The notes: a model not told the origin generated them from the letters alone. 64,000 nt of DNA from an uncultured Eggerthellaceae bacterium (GCA_934617425.1 CAKTUD010000002.1:186001-250000), one strand, 5' to 3'; shown: positions 38,096 through 49,498, numbered from the stretch's first letter. Program-made: numbers and translations.

Positions 38096-40360
38096 ATGAC
38101 GGAAACCCCTACCAATTCCACACCCGAGATCGAAGATGATCCGATCGAGGTGCGCAAGGCCAAGCGCGAAGCTCTCTATGCTGCGGGCAAGCAACCCTAT
38201 GGCGAGCGTTTCGATTACGATCTGCACGTCGACGAGATCAAGGCGAAGTACGCCGATCTCGAAAACGGGGCAACGCTCGAAGATCGCATCGATATCGCCG
38301 GTCGCATCATGGCAATTCGCAACCAGGGCAAGATCATGTTCATGGTGCTGCGCGAGCGCATGGGCGATATCCAGCTGTTCTGTCGCGTCAACGCTCTGGG
38401 CGATATCGCATTTGCCGAGATGAAGGACCTCGATGTGGGCGATTGGATCGGCGTGTCGGGTGTTATCATGCGCACCAAGCGCGGTGAGCTTTCCATTGCC
38501 GTCGATTCGTTCAAGCTGTTGTCGAAGTCGATTCGTCCTTTGCCGGAGAAATTCCATGGCATCACCGACAAAGAGATGCGCTATCGTCAGCGCTATGTCG
38601 ACATGGTCATGAATCCCGAGGTCAAAGAAGTGTTCGTCAAGCGCTCGAAGATCGTTTCGGCTTGTCGTGCCTACATGAACGCGCAGGGCTACCTCGAGGT
38701 GGAAACCCCCATTTTGCAAGAAACTCTGGGCGGCGCGAATGCCAAGCCTTTCATCACGCATTTCAACGCGCTCAACCAGGAATGCTATCTGCGCATCGCT
38801 ACCGAGCTGCATCTCAAGCGCCTGCTGGTGGGCGGGATGGATCGTGTTTACGAGATCGGCCGCCAGTTCCGCAACGAGGGCATGGACGCTACGCACAACC
38901 CCGAATTCACCACGGTGGAAGCTTACTGCGCTTTTAACGACGTCGAGGGCATGAAAGATCTGGCTATGGGTTTCATCAAAGCCGGTCTGCATGCGGTAAG
39001 CGATACCGAGAAGATCATGTACCAAGGGCACGAGATCGATCTTTCGGGCACGTGGCGCTCTGTTACGATGGCTGATCTGGTGAGCGAGGTCATCGGCGAG
39101 CAGGTGAGTATCGACACCCCTGTCGAGCGCTTCCGCGAGATTCTTGATGCGAAGCATCTGGAATGGCATCCCGAATGGGGTGCAGGCAAGCTTTTGTTCA
39201 CGTTGTACGACGAGCTTTGCGAAGCGACGCTTACGAACCCCACCTTCGTATGCGATTATCCGGTTGAGGTTTCGCCTTTGGCGAAGCGCAAGCCCTCCGA
39301 TCCGCGCCTGACCGACCGTTTCGAGCTGGTTATCGCCGGCCACGAGTACGCAAACGCCTTCACCGAGCTAAACGACCCCGTTGACCAGGAGTCTCGCTTC
39401 GCTGCTCAGGTTGAGGCGAAAGCTCAGGGCGACGACGAGGCTATGGAATACGACTACGACTATATCCGCGCATTGCAATACGGCATGCCGCCGGCGGGTG
39501 GCATCGGCATCGGCATCGATCGCATGGTCATGCTGCTTACCGATCAACCTGCGATTCGCGATGTGCTGCCGTTCCCGCATATGCGTCCCGAGCGCAACAC
39601 GAACAATCCGAATAGGATCGCCGCCGGGGGTTTGTCTGCCGCGGCACTCGATGATGTTTCCGAGCAGGTGGGCGAGCCCTGCGCCGTCGATGCGCCCGCC
39701 ACGGAAGCCGACGGTGCGGCGGCTGTTTCCGATGCTGTCTCCACCGTGGCGGCTCCCGCCAAGGGGGCTGCGCTCGATGCCGGCATCACGCGCGACGAGG
39801 CATATGCTTTGCTGACCGAACATAATAGCGACGCCTTCCATATCAAGCATGCTGAAACGCTCGAGGCGCTGATGCGCTACTATGCGCAAAACTACGATCC
39901 CCAAAACGTCGAGTTCTGGGGCATCGTCGGCCTTTTGCACGACCTCGATTGGGAAGAATTTCCCACGGCGGGCGACCATACGCTGCGCAGCGCCGAGATG
40001 CTCGAAGCTGTTGGCGCGAATCCGCTGGTTGCGCGCTGTATTCAAACGCATGCCTCCGATTCGAATCCGGCGTTGCCTGTACCCGAGGCGAAGATGGAGA
40101 AGGTTCTATTTGCCTGCGACGAGCTTTCGGGCCTCATTCAGGCGGCCGTGCTTATGCGCCCCAGCAAGTCGGTGCAGGACTTCAGCGTGAAGAGCCTGAA
40201 GAAAAAGTACAAAGATAAGAAATTCGCCGCTGGTTGCGATCGCGAGAACATCGCCCATGGCGCGCAGCTCAACGGCATGGAGCTCGACGAGCTTTTCGCC
40301 AGCGTGATCGAAGCCATGAAGGCGGTCGATCCTGACAAGGACGCTGTCGCACAAGACTAA
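38096..40360 (+). CDS. lysS: Lysyl-tRNA synthetase (class II) fused to an HD phosphohydrolase-like domain
   Basis: This 754-residue protein has a LysRS about 500 residues long at the N-terminus: an OB-fold anticodon domain, motif 2 (RQFRNEGMDATHNPEFT), and motif 3 (GGIGIGIDRMVMLLTDQPAIRD in parts). A low-complexity Ala-rich linker follows (about residues 508-570). Residues about 572-700 form an HD domain with a full set of candidate metal ligands: H585 (IKHAE), H615-D616 (GLLHDLDWEEFP), H628, H652 (IQTHA) and D675 (FACDEL). The reading frame is continuous, with no stop between the parts. Start ATG 38096 has GAGGAAAG upstream. Fusion of a synthetase to an HD hydrolase suggests nucleotide or aminoacyl-nucleotide turnover tied to LysRS, but this is inference. 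Confidence 0.93.
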   Translation: MTETPTNSTPEIEDDPIEVRKAKREALYAAGKQPYGERFDYDLHVDEIKAKYADLENGATLEDRIDIAGRIMAIRNQGKIMFMVLRERMGDIQLFCRVNALGDIAFAEMKDLDVGDWIGVSGVIMRTKRGELSIAVDSFKLLSKSIRPLPEKFHGITDKEMRYRQRYVDMVMNPEVKEVFVKRSKIVSACRAYMNAQGYLEVETPILQETLGGANAKPFITHFNALNQECYLRIATELHLKRLLVGGMDRVYEIGRQFRNEGMDATHNPEFTTVEAYCAFNDVEGMKDLAMGFIKAGLHAVSDTEKIMYQGHEIDLSGTWRSVTMADLVSEVIGEQVSIDTPVERFREILDAKHLEWHPEWGAGKLLFTLYDELCEATLTNPTFVCDYPVEVSPLAKRKPSDPRLTDRFELVIAGHEYANAFTELNDPVDQESRFAAQVEAKAQGDDEAMEYDYDYIRALQYGMPPAGGIGIGIDRMVMLLTDQPAIRDVLPFPHMRPERNTNNPNRIAAGGLSAAALDDVSEQVGEPCAVDAPATEADGAAAVSDAVSTVAAPAKGAALDAGITRDEAYALLTEHNSDAFHIKHAETLEALMRYYAQNYDPQNVEFWGIVGLLHDLDWEEFPTAGDHTLRSAEMLEAVGANPLVARCIQTHASDSNPALPVPEAKMEKVLFACDELSGLIQAAVLMRPSKSVQDFSVKSLKKKYKDKKFAAGCDRENIAHGAQLNGMELDELFASVIEAMKAVDPDKDAVAQD

Positions 40361-40374
40361 AAGACGGAACCCGG

Positions 40375-40409
40375 TACCGGCGCGTATTGTTACGTGCCGG
40401 TATCAGTTT
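40375..40409 (+). terminator. Terminator after lysS
   Basis: Stem TACCGGCGCGTA / TACGTGCCGGTA (one G-T pair) with loop TTGT, ending at 40402, then ATCAGTTTT. Confidence 0.75.
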
Positions 40410-40429
40410 TGCGGCGCGCGCGTGTCTCT

Positions 40430-40459
40430 TTGGCACTCGCAGATACTGAGTGCTAATAT
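40430..40459 (+). promoter_or_regulatory. CIRCE operator overlapping the clpC promoter
   Basis: TTGGCACTC (40430-40438), exactly nine bases, then GAGTGCTAA (40448-40456). This matches the HrcA-binding CIRCE consensus TTAGCACTC-N9-GAGTGCTAA with one mismatch. The mismatch (A to G) creates a -35 hexamer TTGGCA (40430-40435), and 18 nt later TAATAT (40454-40459) can serve as -10. The operator therefore covers the promoter, the standard arrangement for HrcA repression. Confidence 0.85.
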
Positions 40460-40542
40460 TCCCGTGTGAAACTGTGGGAAGGTGCGCTTGCGCTCCTCTG
40501 GTCGGTGCGATTGGCCGGCCGATTACGATTTAAGGAATCGCT

Positions 40543-43116
<2,574 letters not shown>

Positions 43117-43212
43117 CGCTCGCAGCTGAAGTGGGAATCTGGTGTTTGACCGGGGTTGCTTCAAGATTGAGAATGGAATTCGCCAACCGATATAGAACAG
43201 AATAGAGCAAGC

Positions 43213-43246
43213 AAAGAGCGCCTTGATTTGCCAAGGCGCTCTTTTT
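43213..43246 (+). terminator. Terminator after clpC
   Basis: 10-bp stem GAGCGCCTTG (43216-43225) / CAAGGCGCTC (43232-43241), loop ATTTGC, followed by TTTTT. Confidence 0.9.
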
Positions 43247-43292
43247 GGCTGCTCTTCTTTTTCTGTTGACCGCCCGCCTTCAATCGGGCTGG

Positions 43293-43301
43293 TGATACTA
43301 T
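43293..43301 (+). promoter_or_regulatory. Extended -10 promoter candidate for ispD
   Basis: TGATACTAT (TG, one base, TACTAT) lies 36 bp before the ispD start, after the clpC terminator. No -35 at proper spacing was seen; an extended -10 does not need a good one. Confidence 0.45.
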
Positions 43302-43336
43302 GGGAACTTAAGGGAAACAGCTCGAAAAGGAACGAT

Positions 43337-44200
43337 ATGGCTAATTCCGAAAACACGCCCCGTGATGGGCTGGGCGAAGCCGCCATGCTTGAGCGCAAGA
43401 CGTCCGCCGATCCTACGGTTGCGATGATCGACGCCGATGACGACACGGTGCCCGAGCTTGCCTGCTTGGAAGGTAAATTGGATAAAAACCCGAAGACGGC
43501 GGCCATCATCTTGGCTGGTGGATCGGGTGAGCGCTTCGGCAAAGAAGGTGGAAAGCAACTGGTCGAGATTGCGGGTAAGCCGGTGCTTACCTGGTCGGCC
43601 GAGGCTTTCGATGCCGTGGGGGATATAGGCCTTATCGTTGTAGTCTGCCCTGAAGATCGCGCTGACGAGTATTTGAGACGCGCCATCGATCCGTTTCCGT
43701 TCGTAACCCCTGTTGTGGTTGCTCCGTCGGGACCCACGCGTCAAGAATCGGCGTTTTCGGGTTTGGAGTACGTGCCCGAGGCCTACGAATACGTGATCTT
43801 GCATGATGGAGCGCGTCCGCTGATAACCCCCGAGCTCATCTCGCACACCATTGCCACGCTTAAGGGCAATTCCGATTGCGATGGCGCGGTTGTAGCCCAC
43901 CCGGCGGTGGACACCTTGAAGGTCGTCGAGAACGGCGTCATCGTGGGCACTCCCGATAGAAACGTGTTTTGGAATGCACAGACGCCGCAGGTTTTCCGTG
44001 CAGGCATATACCGTCGTGCCCACGCCTCGGCCCTCTCCGATGGGTTCGTGGGCACCGACGATTCGGCGCTTATCGAGCGCTTGGGTGGCCGTGTGCTGGT
44101 TGTCGAGGGCAAGCGCGATAACCTGAAGCTTACTTACCCCGAAGATTACGAGTTGCTGGAGGCCGCCGTTGTCCGTTTGCGTCGAAGGTGCGGCGAATGA
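43337..44200 (+). CDS. ispD: 2-C-methyl-D-erythritol 4-phosphate cytidylyltransferase
   Basis: MEP-pathway enzyme joining MEP and CTP. It is 287 residues. The core starts at residue 53 with AAIILAGGSGERFGKEGGKQ, the nucleotide-binding loop. VILHDGARPLITPELI and NAQTPQVFRAGIYRRA follow, and TDDSALIERLGG lies near the end. About 52 N-terminal residues, acidic and polar, are extra compared with the usual ~230-residue enzyme. The ATG at 43337 has AAAAGGA upstream, so the extension is probably translated. The stop overlaps the ispF start as ATGA. Confidence 0.93.
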   Translation: MANSENTPRDGLGEAAMLERKTSADPTVAMIDADDDTVPELACLEGKLDKNPKTAAIILAGGSGERFGKEGGKQLVEIAGKPVLTWSAEAFDAVGDIGLIVVVCPEDRADEYLRRAIDPFPFVTPVVVAPSGPTRQESAFSGLEYVPEAYEYVILHDGARPLITPELISHTIATLKGNSDCDGAVVAHPAVDTLKVVENGVIVGTPDRNVFWNAQTPQVFRAGIYRRAHASALSDGFVGTDDSALIERLGGRVLVVEGKRDNLKLTYPEDYELLEAAVVRLRRRCGE

Positions 44201-44709
44201 TGGACGCCATGTTTTCGCCTACGAACCTGCGCATAGGGCAGGGGATGGACGTCCATGCTTTCGCCGAAGGGCGCAAGCTTATCTTGGGCGGTGTGGACAT
44301 CCCCCATACGCGGGGGCTCTTAGGTCATTCCGACGCCGACGTTTTGGCCCATGCGGTGGCCGATGCGCTGCTTGGCGGCATGCGCGGCGGGGATATCGGC
44401 AAGCTTTTCCCCGATACCGACCCTACTTTCGCGGGCGCCGATTCGATGGTGCTGCTTTCGCAGGTGGCGCACGTGGTGCGCGAGGCGGGCTTTGAGATAA
44501 TCGACGTCGATTCCGTTGTAGCGGCGCAAGCTCCCAAGCTCTCGCCCTATCGTGATGAGATGCGTGAAAATCTCGCTCGGGCTATGGGCATCGCCGTCGA
44601 GAACGTGGGGGTCAAGGCGACCACCACCGAGCATCTTGGTTTCGAGGGGCGCGAAGAGGGCGTTTCCGCCACCGCGGTGTGCTTGTTGTATAAGAAACCC
44701 CAGGCATAG
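44197..44709 (+). CDS. ispF: 2-C-methyl-D-erythritol 2,4-cyclodiphosphate synthase
   Basis: MEP-pathway step after IspE. About 170 residues from ATG 44197, overlapping the ispD stop (ATGA), which indicates coupling. Motifs are the zinc-binding IGQGMDVHAFAEGR, GGVDIPHTRGLLGHSDADVLAHA (in parts), and KATTTEHLGFEGREEGVSA. Asp and two His for zinc are visible. ispD and ispF are separate here, not fused. cysS follows 20 bp later. Confidence 0.95.
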   Translation: MMDAMFSPTNLRIGQGMDVHAFAEGRKLILGGVDIPHTRGLLGHSDADVLAHAVADALLGGMRGGDIGKLFPDTDPTFAGADSMVLLSQVAHVVREAGFEIIDVDSVVAAQAPKLSPYRDEMRENLARAMGIAVENVGVKATTTEHLGFEGREEGVSATAVCLLYKKPQA

Positions 44710-44729
44710 CGCCTGACAGGAGATATGCG

Positions 44730-46229
44730 ATGATTACCATTTACGATACCGAACTTCACGAGAAAGTGAAATTCCAATCGCTTGAACTGGGGAAAGTGCG
44801 CATGTATGTGTGCGGTCCCACAGTTTACAACTATATACATATCGGCAACGCCCGCACGTTCGTTTCATTCGATGTGATTCGCCGCTATCTCGAGTGGCGC
44901 GGCTTCGAGGTTGATTTCGTCTCGAACGTCACCGATGTCGACGACAAGATCATCAACAAGGCCAACGAAGAGGGACGTTCCGCCGCCGACGTCGCTGCCG
45001 AATACACTAAAGCGTTCATCGATGACATGCATGCGCTCAACGTGAAAGATCCGACGGTGCGTCCTAAGGCGACCGAGGAGATTCCCGCGATGATCGAGCT
45101 CGTTCAGCAGCTGATTGAGAAGGGTCATGCATACGAGGCCTGCGGCGACGTGTATTTCAACGTCCGCTCGTTTGATTCGTACGGGCAGCTTTCGGGGCGC
45201 GACATCGATGAGATGGAATCGGGCCATCGCGATTTGCGTACCGAGGGCATTGGCGATCGCAAGGCCGATCCGCTCGACTTCGCGGTATGGAAAGCCGCCA
45301 AGCCGGGCGAGCCTGCGTGGGATTCGCCTTGGGGGCCGGGTCGTCCCGGTTGGCATATCGAGTGCTCGGCCATGTCGCGCAAATATCTCGGGCTGCCCTT
45401 CGACATCCACGGCGGTGGTGCCGACCTGGTATTTCCTCACCACGAGAACGAACGCGCGCAAGCCATGGCTGCAACGGGAAGCGAATTCGCGCATCATTGG
45501 ATGCACAGCGGCATGCTGATGATCGACTCGGAAAAGATGAGCAAATCACTCGGCAACTTCAAGCTGCTGCGCGATATCTTGAAGACGACCGACGCCAATA
45601 CGCTGCGTTTCCTTATGCTGCAAACGCATTATCGCAGCCCGCTCGATTTCTCTCAGGAGCGCTTGGAGGAAGCCGGCACCGCATTCGGCCGTATCGTGAA
45701 CGCGGTGAAGAACATCGACTGGCTGTTGCAGGCGGAAGACGCGCCCGAAGACGCGCTTGATGTCGACGAGGTCGCCTCGCTGGTTCGGGCGGCGCGTCTT
45801 GCTTATGTCGAGGCGATGGACGACGATTTCAATACCCCTAAGGCTTTGGGCGGCGTGTTCGATTTCGTTTCCGCAACCAATGCGTTGCTTGACGGAAAGC
45901 AGCTCTCCGCTGCCGACAAAGAAATCGCTACGGCATTGCGCACGCAGATAGTCGAATTTCTCACGGTGCTCGGCATCGACATGAAAGCCGAGCTTGCCCC
46001 CGCCGATTCCGCGAATGCCTATCCCGCCGAATTCATGGCCCTCGCCGCCGAGGTTGCCGGATACGCCGGCGACGACGGGGAAGAGGCTGCGACGGCGCTT
46101 ATCGAGGCGCGCTCGCGCGCTCGAGCGGAGAAGAACTGGGCCGTTGCCGATGATATCCGCGACAGGCTCGCCGCGCTTGGTTTCTCGCTTAAGGACACCC
46201 CGCAAGGGTGCCGTTTGGAGCGCGCGTAG
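44730..46229 (+). CDS. cysS: Cysteinyl-tRNA synthetase
   Basis: Class I synthetase of 499 residues. The HIGH motif is in YIHIGNARTFVSFD, the zinc-ligand Cys is in YVCGPTVYNY, GWHIECSAMS carries the second zinc Cys, HHENERAQ carries zinc His/Glu residues, and KMSKSLGNF is the KMSKS loop. A helical DALR-type anticodon region makes up the C-terminal part. CAGGAG lies before the ATG. It is the third gene of ispD-ispF-cysS, an order also known in Firmicutes. Confidence 0.97.
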   Translation: MITIYDTELHEKVKFQSLELGKVRMYVCGPTVYNYIHIGNARTFVSFDVIRRYLEWRGFEVDFVSNVTDVDDKIINKANEEGRSAADVAAEYTKAFIDDMHALNVKDPTVRPKATEEIPAMIELVQQLIEKGHAYEACGDVYFNVRSFDSYGQLSGRDIDEMESGHRDLRTEGIGDRKADPLDFAVWKAAKPGEPAWDSPWGPGRPGWHIECSAMSRKYLGLPFDIHGGGADLVFPHHENERAQAMAATGSEFAHHWMHSGMLMIDSEKMSKSLGNFKLLRDILKTTDANTLRFLMLQTHYRSPLDFSQERLEEAGTAFGRIVNAVKNIDWLLQAEDAPEDALDVDEVASLVRAARLAYVEAMDDDFNTPKALGGVFDFVSATNALLDGKQLSAADKEIATALRTQIVEFLTVLGIDMKAELAPADSANAYPAEFMALAAEVAGYAGDDGEEAATALIEARSRARAEKNWAVADDIRDRLAALGFSLKDTPQGCRLERA

Positions 46230-46235
46230 GACATC

Positions 46236-47531
46236 ATGGAACTTCTTTATCCCAAGCCGGAGCTTTTGGCTCCAGCGGGCGGTCCGTCCCAGTTGAAAGC
46301 AGCTATCCGTTTTGGCGCCGACGCCGTGTATTTGGCGGTCGATCGCTTCGGCATGCGAGCTCGCGCTGATAATTTTGCGCTCGAGGATATAACAGATGTC
46401 GTCGCATATGCCCATGCGCGGGGCGTGAAGGTTCACATTACCTTAAACATCATCATGGGCCGCGACGATATAGCGGTGTTGCCTGCTTACTGCGAGGCTC
46501 TTGATGCTGCGGGGGTCGATGCGTTCATTGTCGCGGATATGGGCGCCTTCTCCATTGCGAAGAAGCATGCGCCGCATGTTGACCTGCATGTGAGTACTCA
46601 GGCTTCGGTCATGAACGCCGCTGCTGCGTGCGCTTGGCATAATCTGGGCGCCAAGCGCGTCGTGTGCGCTCGCGAGATGAGCCTGGAGGACATCGCCGCT
46701 TTGCGTGCCGACGTTCCCTCCGATTTGGAAATCGAGGCTTTTGCGCACGGGGCCATGTGCATGGCTTATTCGGGACGTTGCTTACTTTCGGCGGGGATGA
46801 CCGGACGCTCGGGAAACAGAGGCGCCTGCGCGCAGTCGTGCCGTTGGAGCTATGCCCTTGTCGAGGAAAAACGTCCGGGTGAGTATTTCCCTATCGAAGA
46901 AGACCAAACGGGCTCGTTTATTCTCAACGCGCAAGACTTGAACATGATCAGGCACGTGGACGAGCTTCGTCAAGCGGGCATAAGCTCGCTTAAAATCGAG
47001 GGTCGCAACAAGCGGGCTTTTTACGTGGCGACGGTGGTGCATGCGTATCGGCAGGTTCTTGATGGCGGCGACGTCGAGGTCGCCTCGCGTGAACTCGATT
47101 CGATTTCCCATCGGCCGTATTCGACGGGATTCTATTATGGCTTGGCGACGCAGGCGACGCAACAGGACGGCTACGTGAAGGAATGCGTCCATGCGGCAAC
47201 GGTTGAGGAGTGCGTGCCTGCGGAATCTGTTTCAGGGCAGCCGCGTTGGCGCGTCACGGCGGTGTGCCACAACTGCTTTGATGAAGGCGGCGAGCTTGAG
47301 GTTTTGTCGCCGCACCGCGATAGAGGCGTTGTTCATGCGCGGGAAATCGCCTGGCTGGCCCCATCCGACGGGGGCAAGCCATTTGTCGAGCGCGGAGATG
47401 TGCCTTTGAATGAAGTACGCGCGCTTTCGGTCGAATTTCCCGTACCGAAAGTCAACCGTTCGCGCGAACATTACGTTTTCTATGTCGAAGAAGAGCTTCG
47501 CCCGGGCGATTATCTAAGCCGCCGCCTCTGA
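46236..47531 (+). CDS. Peptidase U32 family protein (TrhP/RlhA-type)
   Basis: This 431-residue protein of the U32 family begins with PELLAPAGGPSQLKAAIRFGADAVYLA. It carries the family signature EAFAHGAMCMAYSGRCLLSA, and further cysteines in GACAQSCRWSY that can bind an iron-sulfur cluster. SLKIEGRNKRAFYVATVV follows. Although named collagenase-like, well-studied members take part in tRNA or rRNA hydroxylation (TrhP, RlhA). An RNA-modification role fits its place six bases after cysS. Which RNA it acts on cannot be told. Confidence 0.88.
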   Translation: MELLYPKPELLAPAGGPSQLKAAIRFGADAVYLAVDRFGMRARADNFALEDITDVVAYAHARGVKVHITLNIIMGRDDIAVLPAYCEALDAAGVDAFIVADMGAFSIAKKHAPHVDLHVSTQASVMNAAAACAWHNLGAKRVVCAREMSLEDIAALRADVPSDLEIEAFAHGAMCMAYSGRCLLSAGMTGRSGNRGACAQSCRWSYALVEEKRPGEYFPIEEDQTGSFILNAQDLNMIRHVDELRQAGISSLKIEGRNKRAFYVATVVHAYRQVLDGGDVEVASRELDSISHRPYSTGFYYGLATQATQQDGYVKECVHAATVEECVPAESVSGQPRWRVTAVCHNCFDEGGELEVLSPHRDRGVVHAREIAWLAPSDGGKPFVERGDVPLNEVRALSVEFPVPKVNRSREHYVFYVEEELRPGDYLSRRL

Positions 47532-47585
47532 TCGCACGATTTATCTGGGTTTATGTGCGTTACTTCATAATATTGGGAAAATGTC

Positions 47586-47613
47586 TTGACGCGCGAAGTC
47601 ATTCTGGTAAAGT
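47586..47613 (+). promoter_or_regulatory. Promoter of tRNA-Ala
   Basis: TTGACG (47586-47591), 16-nt spacer, TAAAGT (47608-47613), about 18 bp before the mature tRNA start. An 18-nt spacer to AAGTAT is the alternative. Confidence 0.6.
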
Positions 47614-47630
47614 ATCACCTGCATGTTTTC

Positions 47631-47706
47631 GGGGCCTTAGCTCAGCTGGGAGAGCGCATGGCTGGCAGCCATGAGGTCAGGGGTTCGATCCCCCTAGGCT
47701 CCACCA
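47631..47706 (+). tRNA. tRNA-Ala (anticodon GGC)
   Basis: 76-nt cloverleaf with acceptor GGGGCCT/AGGCTCC, D-stem GCTC/GAGC, anticodon stem CATGG/CCATG around CTGGCAG (anticodon GGC, reads GCC/GCU), T-arm with GTTCGAT, and encoded CCA. Confidence 0.97.
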
Positions 47707-47716
47707 TAGTTAAATC

Positions 47717-47752
47717 AGACGAACCCTTGTTTATCAGGGTTCGTCTTTTTTT
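47717..47752 (+). terminator. Terminator after tRNA-Ala
   Basis: 11-bp perfect stem AGACGAACCCT (47717-47727) / AGGGTTCGTCT (47736-47746), then seven T. Confidence 0.92.
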
Positions 47753-47961
47753 GTTGCGGCGTTCATACTTGCTGTAGATACAATCTCTTCATTGTGATAC
47801 TATCTAAAAACAAATAGTGCAAATATGAATAATATAGCGTGTCTGACTGATATTCAGAAATTGCTTAAATGACAGGCATTACGAAGCAGCCTGAGCGATA
47901 AGCGAGCCCGACAAGCAAAAAAATCGGGGCAGTGACGGCAAGAAGAGGGCAAGTTCGACAG
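47753..47961. promoter_or_regulatory. AT-rich leader of the marR-TSUP unit
   Basis: About 200 bp without a gene. Bases 47770-47880 are markedly AT-rich compared with flanking genes, with ACTAT and ATAGT half-sites around CTAAAAACAA (about 47805-47825). A MarR-type self-regulated operator is plausible here; no exact promoter could be fixed. Confidence 0.4.
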
Positions 47962-48540
47962 ATGAAGATAAAAGAAACACCAACCGAAGCCATCTCCTTT
48001 ACGGATGAGCGCTGCCTTCCCGTCGACGTCGCGATTCGCTTGACGAAGCTGTATGAGGCTTCATGCAAATCGCTCTGCCAAGAAGCGCATCTAACGCAAG
48101 CTGCTTTCGATGTGCTTGTGTTTCTGGCGAACAACCCCGAGGCGAACAAGGCATGCGATGTGGTTGCGCGACGCGGGTTGAAGCCGACTCTCGTGTCGGT
48201 TAGCGTCGATAGGCTTGTGAATCTCGGTTATGTTCGTCGGGAGGCTGTTTCGGGTGATAGGCGCAAGTTCTCCCTTGTCGTGACCCCCGCTGCGACATCT
48301 ATCGTCGAAAAGGGCCTCGCCGTTCGGCGACGATTTTACGAAGAGCTCACCCAAGGAGTGTCGCCTGCCGACGCTCGGGTGTTCAAAAGCGTCATGGATC
48401 AGGTGTCAGAGAATATCAATGCGATGGCGGGAAAGGCTAAAAAGCAGAGTCGGGCGTCTGCTGCGGGAAAATCTGCGGCGGATTCGCCCGTCAAGCCGGA
48501 TGTGTCGGCGCAGCATGGCTTAGAAGGGGAGTGCAACTAA
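47962..48540 (+). CDS. MarR-family transcriptional regulator
   Basis: This 192-residue winged-helix protein has a recognition region (LTQAAFDVLVFLANNPEANKACDV in parts) and LKPTLVSVSVDRLVNLGYVRRE. The wing has SGDRRKFSLVVTPAA, matching the MarR pattern D-x-R-x(4)-L-T. The C-terminal 40 residues are Ala/Lys/Ser-rich. ATG 47962 is chosen with AGAGGGC upstream; a GTG at 47932 is possible. Its TAA is followed at once by the ATG of the TSUP gene, so it likely controls that exporter. Confidence 0.85.
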   Translation: MKIKETPTEAISFTDERCLPVDVAIRLTKLYEASCKSLCQEAHLTQAAFDVLVFLANNPEANKACDVVARRGLKPTLVSVSVDRLVNLGYVRREAVSGDRRKFSLVVTPAATSIVEKGLAVRRRFYEELTQGVSPADARVFKSVMDQVSENINAMAGKAKKQSRASAAGKSAADSPVKPDVSAQHGLEGECN

Positions 48541-49338
48541 ATGGACGTGGCAACCGTTCTCGTTTGCGTGATAGGCGGAATCGTCGCTGGCTTGGGCAAT
48601 GGTTTTATCGGGGCGAGCGCAGCCGGTACGTTGGCGCCGATCCTCATTGCGCTTACGGGGATCAACCCATACATGGCGATAGCCTATGCGCTTTCGGTCG
48701 ATACAGTGGCAAGCGTCACCTCTTCGGTCGTTTACGCGCGCAATAAACATGTCGATGTGAAGCACGGCGCAGTTCTTATCTTTCCGGCGCTTTTGTTCGC
48801 GGTTATCGGTAGTTATATCGCCAGCAAGATGCCATCGGCGTCTCTTGGCTGCATGACCATGGTTTTCATGATTTTGCTCGGTGCCGCATTTCTGAGGCGC
48901 TCGATCAAAACCGATGACGAATCTGGGCAGAAGAAGGAGAAGAGGCAGCTGCCGCTAGCCGCTAGACAGGTGATCTGCGCGGTTGCGGGTGCGCTTATCG
49001 GCCTTATGTGCGGCCTTATGGGCGCTGGTGGCGGCATGATGATCTTCATCCCGTTGGTTGCCTTTCTCGGTTACGAGATACGCACCGGCGTCGGCACGGG
49101 CGTGGCTATCATGGCCGTCATGGCCGGTGTCGGAGCGATCTCGCATTTCTCGATTGCGGGCGTCGCCAACATCGTCGAGCTTTTGATTTGCGTGGTGGTT
49201 GCGGCTATTACCTCGCCGTTGGCGGCGGCTATCGCCAATCACGTGAACACGCGCGCGATGTATCGAGTTACCGGTGTCGTGCTGCTGATCTTGGGTGTTG
49301 TCGTGCTTGCTTTCTATATCGCCACGCAGATGCTTTAG
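48541..49338 (+). CDS. TSUP (TauE/SafE) family membrane permease
   Basis: This 265-residue protein with about eight hydrophobic segments has the TSUP double-repeat signature: N-half GLGNGFIGASAAGTLAPIL, C-half GLMCGLMGAGGGMMIFIPL. The family moves small anions such as sulfite or organosulfonates; the substrate here is unknown. It is translated right after the MarR gene (no gap), implying co-expression and ligand-responsive control. Confidence 0.87.
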   Translation: MDVATVLVCVIGGIVAGLGNGFIGASAAGTLAPILIALTGINPYMAIAYALSVDTVASVTSSVVYARNKHVDVKHGAVLIFPALLFAVIGSYIASKMPSASLGCMTMVFMILLGAAFLRRSIKTDDESGQKKEKRQLPLAARQVICAVAGALIGLMCGLMGAGGGMMIFIPLVAFLGYEIRTGVGTGVAIMAVMAGVGAISHFSIAGVANIVELLICVVVAAITSPLAAAIANHVNTRAMYRVTGVVLLILGVVVLAFYIATQML

Positions 49339-49498
49339 TGCGTTAAAGTTTTCGTTTTGGCTACGAGGCAGGTTATCGCGCTTGCAAGCGATTTAAGCGC
49401 TATCATGGGAAAAGAAGATGCGTCGCGAAGACGTTGCGCAAGCGGCTTCGCTGCGCTGGTCCTCAAGCATCGACGTCCCTATTGATAGGAGGCTTATC

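Noticed and set aside
49339..49498. Possible riboswitch before the universal stress protein gene
   Set aside because: The 160-nt leader shows no conserved riboswitch core or strong hairpin pair; nothing could be supported.
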